From Adineta ricciae (taxonomy: Eukaryota; Rotifera; Eurotatoria; Adinetida; Adinetidae): a DNA stretch of 64,000 nucleotides. Under the pieces are notes generated by a model. That model was given only the letters and a program-made list of their open reading frames with translations. It did not search any database and was not told where the DNA came from. A program made the position numbers and the translations under genes. Below, one piece after another: positions 12,752 through 24,821 of the stretch. Location: assembly GCA_905250025.1 (NCBI GenBank), contig CAJNOJ010000159.1:62001-126000 (forward strand). The letters run 5' to 3'. Every line of letters starts with the position of its first letter. The first letter of the stretch is position 1.

Positions 12752-14483
12752 ATGACGGAAAATCAGTGTTGCGAAAAAAGTGAGAGTGACGCATGGAATA
12801 ATTATAATCTGTTCACAACGACAACGGAATGTACAGAGGAGAAAACCATTGAATTTCAAGGTAAAATACCAGAATGGTTGAAGGGCAATTTGTATCGAAA
12901 CGGACCCGGATCGTATGAGATCAATAATGATGCCGCAACGACATTTAATCATCTCTTTGATGGCTTCGCCTATATACAAAAATATAGTTTCGATGGGCCA
13001 TCACAAACAGTTCGTTTCCGCGGCTCCTTTGTCAAGTCTCGTACGTACAACGAATCCACCAAGAATGGACAATTAATGATGCGACAATTCGGTACTGATC
13101 CATGTAAATCAATCTTCGGTCGATTTCAATCATTTTTCTATGGCAAAGATCCAGCGACAGCAACTGATGATACTGGTGTTACTGTTCAAATGGTGCAAAA
13201 CGAATTATTAGCATTGACCGAAATTCCTGTTGGCAATGTTCTTGATCCGGACACACTTGAACCCGTCGGTCCACTTGTCACTCTGCCTTTCGGTCAACCA
13301 AAGGAGTCGACCATCATGTCGACAACCACCGCGCATGTTATGTACGATGCTAAACGTAAAATGACAGTCGGTTACAGCAGTCGAGCGACGAAAAATGGAA
13401 ATTTTCTCGATGTCGTTTTTATTCCGGAAGAACCGGAAGAGGAAGGAACCAAAGGTAAACGAAATTTGTTTAATCTCGATTGCATATATTGAATATTCCT
13501 CTCTAGAAGATGATAATGATCATATTGATAAATTATTTGAATCGGATCGTCGTTTTGTCCATTTAACAACGAATATGAGTGAACGCGCTAAGAAATACAA
13601 TCATCGTATTAAGAAAACCACCAAGGCATTTCGTTTCCCATCAAATCATACATGCTACATGCATTCAGCATCGATCAGTGAAAATTATCTGATTCTTAGT
13701 GAAATTCCACTTCATTTCGATAAATTCTACGGTCTTTGGTTTTTAATGTCCGGTGGAATTGCTTCGTCGGCATTCAAATGGAATGGAGATACATTGCCCA
13801 CCTACTTTCGCGTCATCAGTTTAGACACCGGCGAACAAGTTGCTTATATTCCGGGACCAGCATTCTTCCATTTTCATCATGTTAATTCTTATGAAAGCGG
13901 AGAAAATAAACGAAAGATTCTCGTCGATATCTGTGCGTTTGATGATCAGCGAATTATCGATGAATTGCACTTGGATAAATTACGCGACAATATTTTCCCA
14001 TCGGGTGGTGGGTATCTTCGACGATTCGAACTGGATTTAGACGGCAATACATGTTCCGAACCAAATGCGAATGCACGAGAACCAAAGGGCAATCATTGTT
14101 TCAGTTATTCACATAGTCTCGTGCCTGTTCAATTTGAATTACCACGCATCAATCCAAATTTTATCGGTAAACCTTATCGATATGTTTATGGGGATCGAGC
14201 AGTACCAGGACGATTGTTTGATGCATTAATCAAACTAGATCTTGAAACAAAACAAGAAGTTTGCAAATGGGAAGAACCATATACATCACCAAGTGAACCG
14301 ATCTTCGTTCCTAATCCCGATGGATCTAGTGGTGAAGACAACGGAGTTGTCTTATCGGTTGTTTTAGACCAAAAAGCAAAACGATCGTTTCTATTGGTTC
14401 TTGATGGCAGTAATTTCAAAGAATTGGCACGTGCTTATCTTCCAGTACATATACCTGCATCTTTTCATGGCAATTTTTATTAA
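12752..14483 (+). CDS. carotenoid oxygenase (BCO/RPE65 family)
   Basis: Two exons (12752-13454 and 13507-14483) give 559 residues. The N-terminus has WLKGNLYRNGPGSYE and FDGFAYIQKY, typical of beta-carotene oxygenase/RPE65. The four iron-binding His contexts are visible: TTAHVMYD, CYMHSAS, FHFHHVNSYE and PASFHGNF. The family cleaves or isomerises carotenoids and retinoids with non-haem iron; substrate cannot be told from sequence. Only 128 bases separate it from the upstream decarboxylase stop, on the same strand, and TTTCCATTGCAG lies 3 bases before the ATG. That fits a trans-spliced downstream gene or a 5'UTR intron. The neighbouring decarboxylase need not share a pathway. Confidence 0.93.
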
Positions 14484-14771
14484 GGATGATTTTTCTGTCT
14501 ATTTTTTATATTTAACTACATATACCGGTTAGACGAGATTTAATTTTCTTTGATTGTCTTCTTACGTAGTCTTCAAAAGATATAAATAAAACGTTGCCCG
14601 TGAACGCTAAGATACGTTGTTTAGATTTTGAGAATCATTTCGCAAAACAGTTCGTTCGTATTTTTATTAAAAATAAACAAGATGAAAATGCAAATCACTT
14701 TCATCAACGGTTCATTCATTTCGCATAAAACAAAACAGAAGTAAAATCATTATCAAATGCTTCCATTCTCT

Positions 14772-16222
14772 TCATTTTCGTTTAAAACCAAACGGCTTTA
14801 AATCACTTTCTGACAACGAACTGTCCAACGATTCAGATGAAGACGATGGCGATGAGACCTTTTTCGATGAAATAACCGGTAAAACTGGTTTCGTTCCCTT
14901 TCGATTGAAGATCAAGGCATTGTTGTGCTTTTCAACGATCGTTTTCGTGGATTCACTATACACAGTTCTCGATTCGGTCGTCGTACGAGTTTCTTGTCGG
15001 GAATGAGATAATGGTGCTAAATTAGATTTTTGTTCGAGAAATTTCTCCGCTGCTTTGAGTTGTTCATTCGTTGTTGAAATTTTCACTGGGATCGGTCGTT
15101 TATTTTCGTTATCAGCATTCTCTTTTTTCATTAATTCCATGACTTGATCAATGACATCTAAATTTTTGAGCAATTCTTTAATATTCATTTCTAAATCGCC
15201 AATCATGGTTATATCGTGTGTTCGCGGGGATAGGAACGTTCCGACAACTTGTCGATTAATTAACAGGCGCACCGTTGAACGTGAGACTGACTCGACAATG
15301 TCCGAAAAAGGTGCAACAGCTAACGAAGTACCCATTACAATACAGCAATCACAGTTGGGTAGATCACGTGAGTACATATCGAATCGACGTGGAAGATCTT
15401 CGCCGAAGAAAACAATATCTGGTTTGATCACACCAGTGCACCGAGAACTTTTCGTACATCTTGGTATTTCATCATCGAAGATTCGCTGACGAATGTCTTC
15501 GGATGCATATTTTTGGCCACAGCGTTGACAAGTTGCGGTCATAAATGTTCCATGTGCTTCGACAATCTTGTCAGCTGGAATTCCAGCCACTGAAAGAAGA
15601 AAAGCTTCATGTAAAAAGGTGTCCTTTTCATTAGAAACAAATTACTTCGTTCGAGTCCATCAATATTTTGTGTGTAGACACGATGAAGAATATTCTGATC
15701 GTGTAAATATCGAATGAAATAATGAATTACATTCGGAAGATATCGACCAGGATAAAGTTCTTTCGCTAAATGAAAGAATGGCTTCGGATTACGGTAGAAA
15801 TAGTCCAGTTCGAAGATCGCTTCTGGATACGGAATATTATAACGTCGAAGATTGTCATATAAGCCTGTTCCTGGTGTTCTAAATGAAAATATTTTTTGTC
15901 TAAAGCTGATCGTAGAAATGTTTCATTACCGAAAATCAGGAATACCACTGGGTGTTGAAATTCCTGCTCCGGCTAGAACAACAATGCGTTTGTATTTCCC
16001 GTTTTTAATTGATTCGATGAGATTATCAAGAGCAGCTGCTTTCGAAGAAGATTGCCGATTAGCTCTGAACAGCAAGGTAGGAAATAACTGGAAAATAATG
16101 GAAAGAGAATTGACATACGGTTTTTTATTGATTTGAACCTTAGAAAACTTATTGGACAAGTCTTTCAAACCACTAGTAGCATTTGTTTGCGTTGGCCGAG
16201 GTTGAGGAAGTTTACGGGACAT
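14772..16222 (-). CDS. class I sirtuin (SIRT2/SIRT3-like NAD+-dependent deacylase)
   Basis: Four exons (16119-16222, 15930-16064, 15646-15878, 14772-15589). NAD-binding motifs are [14 protein letters not shown] and TQNIDGLER; the catalytic His is in VEAHGTF; a four-Cys zinc site is CQRC...CTKSSRC; followed by [19 protein letters not shown] and [14 protein letters not shown] and [15 protein letters not shown] are SIRT2/SIRT3 hallmarks. No clear mitochondrial presequence is seen. A Ser-rich basic tail ([15 protein letters not shown]) follows the catalytic domain. The first intron is 54 bases, a multiple of three without a stop, so reading through it would only insert residues. An acceptor TTTTTAG lies 6 bases before the ATG. 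Convergent with the carotenoid oxygenase. Confidence 0.92.
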
Positions 16223-16559
16223 GGAAACTAAAAATAAGAGTTGTTTCCAATGAAAACAAAATATTCCATCCGCTGAGTCATCGACACCATTAACGGAATT
16301 GACGTGACTGTGTATAACTTACAAAATAACTTGAACGTTTTGTGGAAAACTCCACTCGAGATCATACAAAAAAACTGTACATAACGAAATCTGAAGCGAA
16401 AAGGAATGATTTTATCATCTAGAGTAAAATGTGTTGATTGACTACACGAAAGTGAGAAGATTTAATAAATAGATAAAAAATACATGCAACGTAAATGAAT
16501 TAAAACGGAATGTATGATAGAATTTGACTTGTACAAGAGAAAAGTATGTATTTTGAAGT
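16223..16559. other. short intergenic, sirtuin / SNX4
   Basis: About 340 bases between the sirtuin start and the SNX4 stop, both on the minus strand. It must hold SNX4 3'UTR and the sirtuin promoter or trans-splice region. No other signal was recognised. Confidence 0.4.
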
Positions 16560-18510
16560 TTAAATTGGTGTTTGTCCACTAGAGAAACTATCGCGAATAT
16601 TTGTCCAACTTTTCAAAGCCTAAATGAACGGAAAAGTCAAAATCGATTCCAATGATGAGAAACAAATAAACAAACCGCTTTAGCAATTCGAGCTTGAAGA
16701 AGGCAGTATGAACGAAGGATTTCACGCATTTGTTCTTCTTTCATTGTTTTATAGAAATCAAGTTCAATCAGAGCATTTTTATTGAATTCTCTACATCAAA
16801 TCAGAGGGAATTGTACGAATATCCTTTCAAATCATGAAAATTTTACTTCACACGAATATCTGCGTTTTGGCAATGTAGAACCGCGTCATTAATATCCGAA
16901 TCCATGGTTTCGATTTTCGCATAACGCGTCTGATCGTTTTCACCAAACAGTTTCGATTTCAATGCATTGACTGAAAAATTCATTTTCCCAGTTGCCTATT
17001 GAAAGATCACTTTCAATCACATGTAACATCAAACCATTCAACTCACATAGGCATCGCGTTGAGTTCGTTTAACTCCTAACGTCGTTTCCTGTTTCGAATT
17101 ATCTTCGACTAATTGTTCGTGTTTTTCGACTACTGACCTGTATGAACATCAAAACGAGATTCTTATCAGTGATAAACACGTTTTCCTACTTGATAACATC
17201 ACAATAGGATGCTTGATGTTTTAAGAAATCCATTAGTGCGTCCTCCTCATGAAGATATTCTTCAATTTGTCCCGCAAAACTATGCAAATATGCGTAAAAG
17301 CAAAAGAATTCATGGTGAAGAAGATAGTACCTATCGAGAAAATGTCCCGCGCGTTGTAGTGAATCGCCGAGTTTATCTTCCGTTGTACTCCACTCGCTGA
17401 ACAATCGACCAAGTTGATTATGCGACTGATAATATAGAAATATGCGGTCGGCGAGTTTCTATTCGTCGGAGATGAACAATTCGTATCAAGAAAAGACAAC
17501 ATATTTTTTAAACTTACTGCACGTGCTCGGAGAACATTGTGCAGAACATTATTCAAATCGATCGCGTATTGATAGGCATCAAGAAATCGTCTAAAGACAT
17601 TTAGATTTCAGTCGAAATCAACGGTTATTCATTTGTCTTACTTATCTTTTGTGCGTTCATGTTGCATCAAGTTCAGTTTAAACGAAGGAATCAAAGATTC
17701 GGACTAGAATACAATTACAAATGAGAATTAGTCATTCATTCTTACACGAGAGCAACGTTTGCTTTCTATTAATAGAATCGAAAGCTAATTAACAAAAGCT
17801 TTTCTATGGGTTTATCGGATACGGATCAGTGGAGTGGAAAATAATTAAAAATTCTTCCGTAAATACACGACGTTCTTCTGCTTTTCGAGATCAAGTTGTT
17901 GTATAACGTTCCTTACTTTGTTAAGTACATGACTGGTGTCTACAATGTGTTTCCAACCATCGTTCTGGAGTAAAAATGTTTGAACAGCGGAGTCTGCTGA
18001 AAGAGTTGGATGAGCACAAACATGTTGAAGAAAGCGCTACAACAGAAATCAGTACAAAGCTGTATTTGATAAATGAGTTCATACTTCAAGTAAAACACGT
18101 CGTCGTTCGACCACTTCAACACTGGTTCGATCTTGATGCGATTTGGACCATGTATGAGAGATCTTTTGAGAAGAAAGTTTGTTTCTATCATCAAATCGAG
18201 GAAGATTCCTACCGTTTTCTCCGGGAGAACTGGAACGATAACCCACGAGTATTTCGCGACAAGGTAATTTCGTAAAGTTTCAAAGTCTGAATATCGACGA
18301 AAGACACAGATCGATTCATCCTCTTTATTTGCCTTCAATCTGGAAAGATAATTCGAGATCTGCAATGCAAAAGATTACAAGTTGCACTTACCGACACTCA
18401 ATCAAGTAGACGATGTAACAATCTTGAATCGCAATACTCGAATTTCGTCGTTCGGTGTTGGATATCTGAATATCATATTGATCAAATAATGTGGAATGCT
18501 CCTCCGTCAT
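16560..18510 (-). CDS. SNX4: sorting nexin 4 (PX-BAR)
   Basis: Multi-exon minus-strand gene. The first exon starts MTEEHSTLFDQYDIQIS, then a PX domain with VFRRYSDFETLRNYL and VPVLPEK (phosphoinositide-binding RRYS and the proline loop). BAR-region exons follow, including VFSEWSTTEDKLGDSLQRAG, close to SNX4. The C-terminal exon reads LKSWTNIRDSFSSG. SNX4 drives recycling from early endosomes and autophagy-related sorting. TTTCAG lies directly before the ATG at 18510. The first intron begins after the codons for LIECR. Some middle exon borders (16850-17750) were not resolved by eye. Divergent from the CCCH gene, with 241 bases between the ATGs. Confidence 0.88.
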
Positions 18511-18751
18511 CTGAAACGAATCCTAGTTACAATTTGTGCTTTTTCCGAACGCGCCTGTAAATATAAAAAGTACGAAAAGCTAAAGACACATTCAATTCAT
18601 ATTCATAACTTAACTCTTCTCTTCTCATTTTTTTAACAAAAGATATCTGCAACATTCATTCTCGACATGTATTGATCATCTATTTTAATCGATAGAGAAC
18701 GCCAATGAAAGATCAAACTTCAAGTACGAATTTGTTGCATAGATATCGAAG

Positions 18752-19480
18752 ATGAACTCTTTCCTTTCGGTCAAAGGTCTGCCTAATTTTCAACCAGGAA
18801 CAAGCCTAGCGAATGCGATTGGTGACCGGCTATCAATAGATGATTCCAACGAAACTTTCCAAGCGATGTCGTCAATAGTAAGTCGAACCGAGTCCAATCA
18901 CGACAGCGAAGGACGATCGATAACTGAATTAGAAAATCGTAAGTGAAAATGTTCAAGAGCTACTAAAGTTTGCTTATATCAATCAATAGTGAAATATAAA
19001 ACAGAGTTGTGTCGCAATTTTTCTATCTATGGTTTATGCTCCTATTTATCACGCTGTCAGTTTGCACATGGATACGAAGAATTACGTTCTCGTACACGAC
19101 ATCCGAAGTACAAAACTGAACTGTGTCGAAATTTTCTTTTGGGACATTGTAAATACGGCACACGATGTCAGTTTTTACATAAAACAGAAGATATCAAAGG
19201 AAACTCCCACACAAATGAGTCTATAGCAGCGATAGGAACGTATTTATTGACAAATCTACTCGCTCAATCAGCTGTTCTAACGAACTTGAACTCGACACTT
19301 ATTACTCCTCCATTTCAACCGCCCGATCGAATGTCACTTCCGTATCATTGCGGCATCGGAATGCAGCAACTTCATTTGTCTCCGAATCTCTTTCACAGAG
19401 CATCTCTTCCACAAAATCAAAACAACAATGATTATCCGACGTACGATTTTTCCGGTGAAGTCGGTCGAAAACTTATCTAG
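18752..19480 (+). CDS. TIS11/ZFP36-like tandem CCCH zinc-finger protein
   Basis: Two exons (18752-18938, 18990-19480) give about 225 residues. Two CCCH fingers each have the lead-in KYKTELC and are separated by a short HPKYKTELC linker, as in tristetraprolin proteins, which bind AU-rich mRNA elements and recruit deadenylases. Finger 1 is the normal C-x8-C-x5-C-x3-H. Finger 2 reads [19 protein letters not shown], giving C-x7-C-x5-C-x3-H, one residue shorter than ZFP36. The N-terminal exon is Ser/Asn-rich; the C-terminal tail is Pro/Asn/Leu-rich. A family member is certain; orthology to a particular paralogue is not. Confidence 0.9.
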
Positions 19481-19752
19481 AAAATCTCTTCTTTTCTAAT
19501 AAAAAAGACCGCTTTTGGAAAAGTACTAATTGCAGTGTCATTTCATTACAAGGCTGTATTTATCCGTAACGTGTAATGTTATTCCTTCCGGGAAATACGT
19601 TTCGTGAGAAAGATGAGGTTGGAATTCTACTGACACGACTTTTCTGAAGAAAAAACAAACAGATATGAATGACGTTATCGAGTCATTCGTTTTCATGTTT
19701 TGGATACTTTATTCATTAAACATACAACATTGATGAGGATGGGAGAAGTTTG

Positions 19753-20061
19753 TTAGCCGATATTTTTATACCGCCGGATGACTGTTGGTAGAGCGAGAAG
19801 CGTTCGAAGATTTTCACTGGCTTTCGTGATTAATTCGCCGTTGAGATGAGCTTCGAGGGCTTCTTCGGTTGACCAAGCTTGAAGCAGTGTCAACTGCGCC
19901 TGATCGTTGTAATTTTCGCATAATTCATATTTCAGACACGATCGTTCTTTTTTTGCTTCGGGTACGACTGCAATTAAGATTTGTTTAGCTTCTTTTGCTT
20001 TCTCAGGGAACGGCCAAAGATCAGCGACAACATAAACTACGGATTTCCTTGCGTCTGTCAT
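19753..20061 (-). CDS. ABM-domain (antibiotic biosynthesis monooxygenase-like) protein, copy A
   Basis: Single-exon gene of 102 residues with the dimeric ferredoxin-like ABM/YgiN fold pattern: VYVVADLWPFPEKAKEAKQ, then a Cys-Leu-Lys-Tyr strand (SCLKYELCEN), a TLLQAWSTEEALEAHL segment and RYKNIG at the end. Bacterial relatives are small cofactor-independent quinol or polyketide oxygenases, or simply binding proteins. Substrate is unknown. TTATTTCAG directly precedes the ATG. It is divergent from copy B, and the shared block layout (CLKYxLxxN, AWxxEEAxExHL, RYK) shows they are paralogues. Confidence 0.8.
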   Translation of the reverse strand: MTDARKSVVYVVADLWPFPEKAKEAKQILIAVVPEAKKERSCLKYELCENYNDQAQLTLLQAWSTEEALEAHLNGELITKASENLRTLLALPTVIRRYKNIG

Positions 20062-20626
20062 CTGAAATAAGTCAAAGAAAAAGTTTTTTTTTCACAAATT
20101 TCAATATCCGCTTGAACTGCTTTATATTCTCTGGCTGTCAACATTCGTCAAGGTATTGAGTAGAAAAGGAGCTGAAGGAGGAAAAACGAGCAATACTTTA
20201 CAATTCTTCATCTTCTCTAAGTCTAATTGAATTGTTAACTTTTATTTTTTGCGCTAGCAGAACAAGTTTCTTTCCTGTAAAAAAAGAGGAAAATCCTTCC
20301 TAACCCAGTGAGAGAAGAGAAATATATTACAACAAGCAAGTAAGTTGTTTTTTTATCTCATCTAGCAAACCAGGAGAAAAGAATGTGATGTCAGGGAGAT
20401 GAAAAAAATATATTCTTCTATTTCTTCTTGTTCGTTCTCTATCTAACATACTGACTTGCTCATCTGTGTTCATCCGGCATTCTGTTGACGATGAAAATTA
20501 ACAAAAAACGAGAAGAGTAAAGGAAACATTTACCGTCTTTCTCTCTTGCTTAACTCATTTTACAACTATCATCGGCCACATTAAACATTCGTTTCTTAGT
20601 TACTTCATTCCTAATTACTTACCAGC
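20062..20626. promoter_or_regulatory. shared divergent upstream region of the ABM pair
   Basis: 565 bases between two divergent ABM genes, pyrimidine-rich and AT-rich. Probably holds both promoters and a 5' leader for copy B, whose ATG follows TTACCAG by one base. No motif was identified with confidence. Confidence 0.4.
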
Positions 20627-20980
20627 ATGTCGCATTCGGTAATCCATTGTGTTATCGATGTTTTCGTCAAACCACATGCCGAAGAAAAAGTTCGTGAACT
20701 CCTCGCCGGTATACTCGAACCAACGCGAAAAGAAGATGGATGTTTAAAATATAAATTATTCCAAAATATGGCCGATCAATGCCAGTTTACATTGATTGGT
20801 GCGTGGGAGAACGAAGAAGCGTTCGAAGATCATCTACAATCGGATCATTATCGGAAAGCCGATTCATCGATGAAAGACGATGTATCTAAAACGACTGAAG
20901 TGAAACGATATAAATACATTCAAACCGATCCGAGTAAAATGGCCGATACAAAAAGTAGTGGCTTCTGTGTTTTAATCTAA
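20627..20980 (+). CDS. ABM-domain protein, copy B, with CaaX terminus
   Basis: Single exon of 117 residues. The core repeats the copy A pattern: VIDVFVKPHAEEKVRELL, GCLKYKLFQN, GAWENEEAFEDHL and VKRYKYIQ. Unlike copy A it has an extra 15-20 residue tail ending GFCVLI, which fits a CaaX prenylation signal (Cys, two aliphatics, Ile). If used, it would put a bacterial-type enzyme on a membrane. Enzyme activity and substrate are unknown. The tail composition (Ser/Lys/Asp) is a typical flexible linker before a lipid anchor. Confidence 0.82.
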   Translation: MSHSVIHCVIDVFVKPHAEEKVRELLAGILEPTRKEDGCLKYKLFQNMADQCQFTLIGAWENEEAFEDHLQSDHYRKADSSMKDDVSKTTEVKRYKYIQTDPSKMADTKSSGFCVLI

Positions 20981-21103
20981 TATTTATAAAATTAAGAAAA
21001 AAAAACATCAAGAAACTTTTGGCTTTTTTATTTGTTTGTTCGTGTATCTTTCAAATAAAAACTACAACATCGATTTTGACAAAAACAAATAGATATGACT
21101 AGA

Positions 21104-22782
21104 TTAATTGATTTTTAAGCCTTGAAAAACTAATTTTGATAGGACATTACTTTTGTCTTCAGCTTTGGCGGATTTCGATAAACGCCATTGACGAAATGCC
21201 GGCATATTATCGAGAATATCTGATGGGATGAATACAAAATGCACGCAAGGACCACGCTGGTCAGCTGTTGCTTCAACTTTTTCTTTGGGTTGCACCGACC
21301 CTTGACATAAATGAAATAACTTCTTACCGATTGTTTCGAGCTCATCATGGTGCTCCACATTCTGAAATATTCATCCGTGAACATTTAAGTTAAAACTGTG
21401 TTTTCATACTTCGTAATTTTGCTTTGGGACATTCTCAAAGCCATGAATAGCTCCAAATAAAGCGCCAGCAATACACCCTGTCGCATCACCATGACCACCG
21501 TGCAAAGCCGCTCGTTTACACAATTCAGACCATGATCCGCGGCACGTTAATAAAGCGTTATAACTAGATCAAAGAAAAACATCATTATCAAAGAAAGTAC
21601 GGCCTTGTCTTGCATACGCTAGTGCAATGCAATCAGTTCCACTTGCACCCGCCCATCCAGCATGGGAAAACTGCCGATAGAATTCATCGCGTTGGTCAAG
21701 ATCTTTGACATTCGTTTCTTGTTGAGGAATAAAATTTCTCCAAAAGGTTTCAAACGACAACCTGATCCAAAAAAATGTTTTTAATTCCAGTCTTGTTTAC
21801 TTCAAGTTGAACTCCTTACCAACTTCGCATATTTTGTGCTAGATCAGGTCGTTGTTGCGTCTGTATGTAATCTTGAACAGTGGGTAGAATCTCGATTAAA
21901 GACTGACTCCATGTTTTGACTGGTTTATTTTGAATAGCATAGGAGGTAAATAATGCCGAAGTAAATCCACCGAGAAAACCCCAAGTATGCGTATGTGTCA
22001 TACGTGAGATTTCGAGGGAAACTCGCATGAGATTTTCGAACTCCGAAGGTTGAGAGTAACGCAGACCAATGACCATCGATCGAACAGCGGCTGTACAGTC
22101 ATTTGATCTATAATTTAGAATGCTTTTTTTTATACTTTTTTCATGTTGTTGAAGATCTTTTACACAGCAGAATATGGTTGTGACCAATCTTTCTCTGATA
22201 AACGACTAATTGCCGATACAGTACTTGAACCTTGATGAAAAACAAGGATAGTTTAACATAGGATATTGTGATATAGACATACTAGGATGACGATTTTTTA
22301 GGTCATTCAAGATTTCTTTGAATTTTTTCACTACTCGTGAATATAATGCCGGTGACGGGTCCTTCTCGCCATGTTCAACAAGAGCTGCGAAATAGAATAT
22401 CAGAATTGCAGATATTTCGTGCATTTAGACAACATTTCGATATCTACCTTGGCCAACAGCGATATGAAGTATTGTATCATCACTAACACGCCATTGTGGA
22501 ACTAGAAATAATCGATAGATCAATCAAACAACTATCAACATCAACACTCACGTTCGATTCGAATGTCTTCAATCTGACCAAATCTCTCGTTTAATTCACG
22601 ATGAATATCTCTACCGTTACTATTAAACTGCCATATTCCGCTTCGATATCTAAAACGAAGAAGAAGAAGAAGCAGGAGAATAACAACAAAAAATATACAA
22701 TTCAGTCCTACCCTAATGCATCTCCGGCGCCACTCAATACCAAACAAGCTTTATATCGATCTAATAATTGATTTGTCGTCAT
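21104..22782 (-). CDS. ADPRH: ADP-ribosylarginine hydrolase-like (ARH1 family), altered metal site
   Basis: Multi-exon minus-strand gene. It starts MTTNQLLDRYKACLVLSGAG and has the ARH1 hallmarks: GDALGYRSGIWQF, WRVSDDT (first metal site), NDCTAAVRSMVIGLR, SRMTHTHTWGFLGGFTSALF and an AGWAGASGTDC block. ARH1 removes ADP-ribose from arginine. The second metal motif, HGGDSDS in human ARH1, reads HGGHGDATG here: the first Asp has become His and the Ser has become Ala. The other Asp remains. Catalysis could be weakened, altered or lost. The gene is otherwise full length with no frame break, so it is probably under selection. Divergent from the SAM gene, 224 bases apart. Confidence 0.9.
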
Positions 22783-23006
22783 TTGTTTTCATACATTCTC
22801 GAAGATGACTGACTGACTGACAACTTGAAAAATAATACATAGATACTCTACACAAACATCGATCAATACTGATTGGCTGTCATGCACATCCAATGGGAAT
22901 CTACACGTCAGTTTGTATGAATGATGAACTTGAGAGAATTGTATCGTGTCCAATCACGGGACATAAATCTGATTGAACACGTGTAAATCAAGCAGAAACT
23001 AGAACA

Positions 23007-24020
23007 ATGGCATCGGTAGCAAAATGGCTTGATACATTCACATGCAGCAAATATGCTGAACGATTTGAACAACTTGGTTATTCGACTTTACAATCAGTAA
23101 TGTTCTCCTCCTTCTTCTTCGCTCTGTAAAATGCATAATCATCATTTTTATTTTAGGTATGTCAATTGACCAGTGCGCAACTTCAGAACTTAGGTGTATG
23201 TCCTGCTGATATCTACACCATTATGGAAAATGTTTTACTTCTGAAGCAAAGCGTGAATAGTTCGTTTTCTTTACGCTTCAATCTCCACTGATTATTTCGT
23301 GTGATTCTCATAGGTCTTAACTCACCTCGATATCTCGATTTGACATCTGAACCACCGCCAACATCGTCCTTCTCACCGGCCGTCCACCTCCCATTCGAGA
23401 ATTCGTTTTCACAACAACCACCTGCTGATATGATCTATCGTGGAAGTGCTTACAATCTTCATCCTCCTCACTTTTATCCGCCAAATCAACGAGTAATGAC
23501 ATATCCTCCGTGGAATAATCATCAACCGATGCCACAATTTCCCCATCCACAAATTCCAGCAAATCGACCGATCATTCCAATGAATGAGTCCCATCCACAT
23601 CCACTTCAATCACTTGAACGACTAGTTCACCTACCCGAATCTCAAGTAATTTTCATCTCTAAGATGAAAAACAAATCTACTCTTTTTCTTTAGGTAATTG
23701 ATCCAAAAAGCATCGTCAACGAAACAGTCGAACCACTCTCTCCATTCTTGGACACATTACCTACCACATCGATCGTCAGCAATCTATTTGCCAACGAACA
23801 ATCGATCGTCGAACAGAACTCGAATGGATTCAAACGTTCATCGTCTGAGAATGATCGAGGTGACACCAACAAACGATATCGAACAGATCTGAACACAGAT
23901 GATTCGGTTGTCAATAATCATCCTGTTGTCACGAGTTTATTGACCAGAACTGTAAACAGTTCGAGTTCACGAACTCCATTACCATCGATTACCTTACTAC
24001 AGCAAAAACACAGCAATTAA
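23007..24020 (+). CDS. SAM-domain protein with Pro/Ser-rich tail
   Basis: Four exons: from 23007 to about 23099, then about 23159-23254, about 23315-23644 and about 23695-24020. The first two encode a SAM domain: WLDTFTCSKYAERFEQLGY, LTSAQLQNLGV and an IYTIMENVLLLK helix. The rest is low complexity, rich in Pro, His and Ser (FYPPNQRVMTYPPWNNHQ), with a short basic patch NKRYR. SAM domains oligomerise or bind RNA. I do not recognise the orthologue; adaptor or regulatory roles are possible. Splice borders are approximate. Confidence 0.75.
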
Positions 24021-24821
24021 ACGATTACTCGAAGAAGATTTTGAATTGTATAGAAAAAATCATTTTAATTCGCATGTAAATATACGAAGATTTCTTGCTT
24101 TGAAGTGAAAAAAAAACACTTCAAATTCATCTTCATTCCATTGAGATTAGAAATTGCATAACTCAATGAAAAATCTGATGCATCGCATTGAATATTCCAT
24201 CAAATTGTCGTGTTTTCTTCTCATTTAAAATTAATCATTCTTGTCCTGATTCAAAGACTCTGTGTGAAATAAATTCAATCTGACATTCATTCTATTCGCA
24301 TACATAAATATTGACAATGATGAATTTCGATCGAAAAATTTAGTTAATATTGACAATCGTTTGTTCTCAGGAGGATTCCCGAAGAAAACATTGTCAGACT
24401 CCATGCATGGAATACTAACACATACAAAAAGCGACAGAGTAGACGATGTTTTCTTTGAATTAAAGTAAGTTTGTCCTATTGAAATACTTGAAAATATCAT
24501 CGACAGTCGGTTGAAGTACTTGATTGTCTAACAATAATCATCTTCTGTAAATGAGATAATAGAATTACATGAGTTGAGAAGAAGAAATTGTTTGTAACCG
24601 AATGATGTCAAGGACTATCGATCATCATTAAATATCTTCTTTACATTGTTAAATCTAATGATGAAAATAATCTTTTCTTCTCTTCTTCATATAAGAACAT
24701 TCAATAAAAGCCGGATTTCAATTGAATGTAGGAAATACTCTAGAGTATTATTACGGTAATGAATAGACGAAGAAGAAAGCAAGCAAGCAAGCAGATGCGA
24801 CATTGTCGAGCTGCTTTTTCC

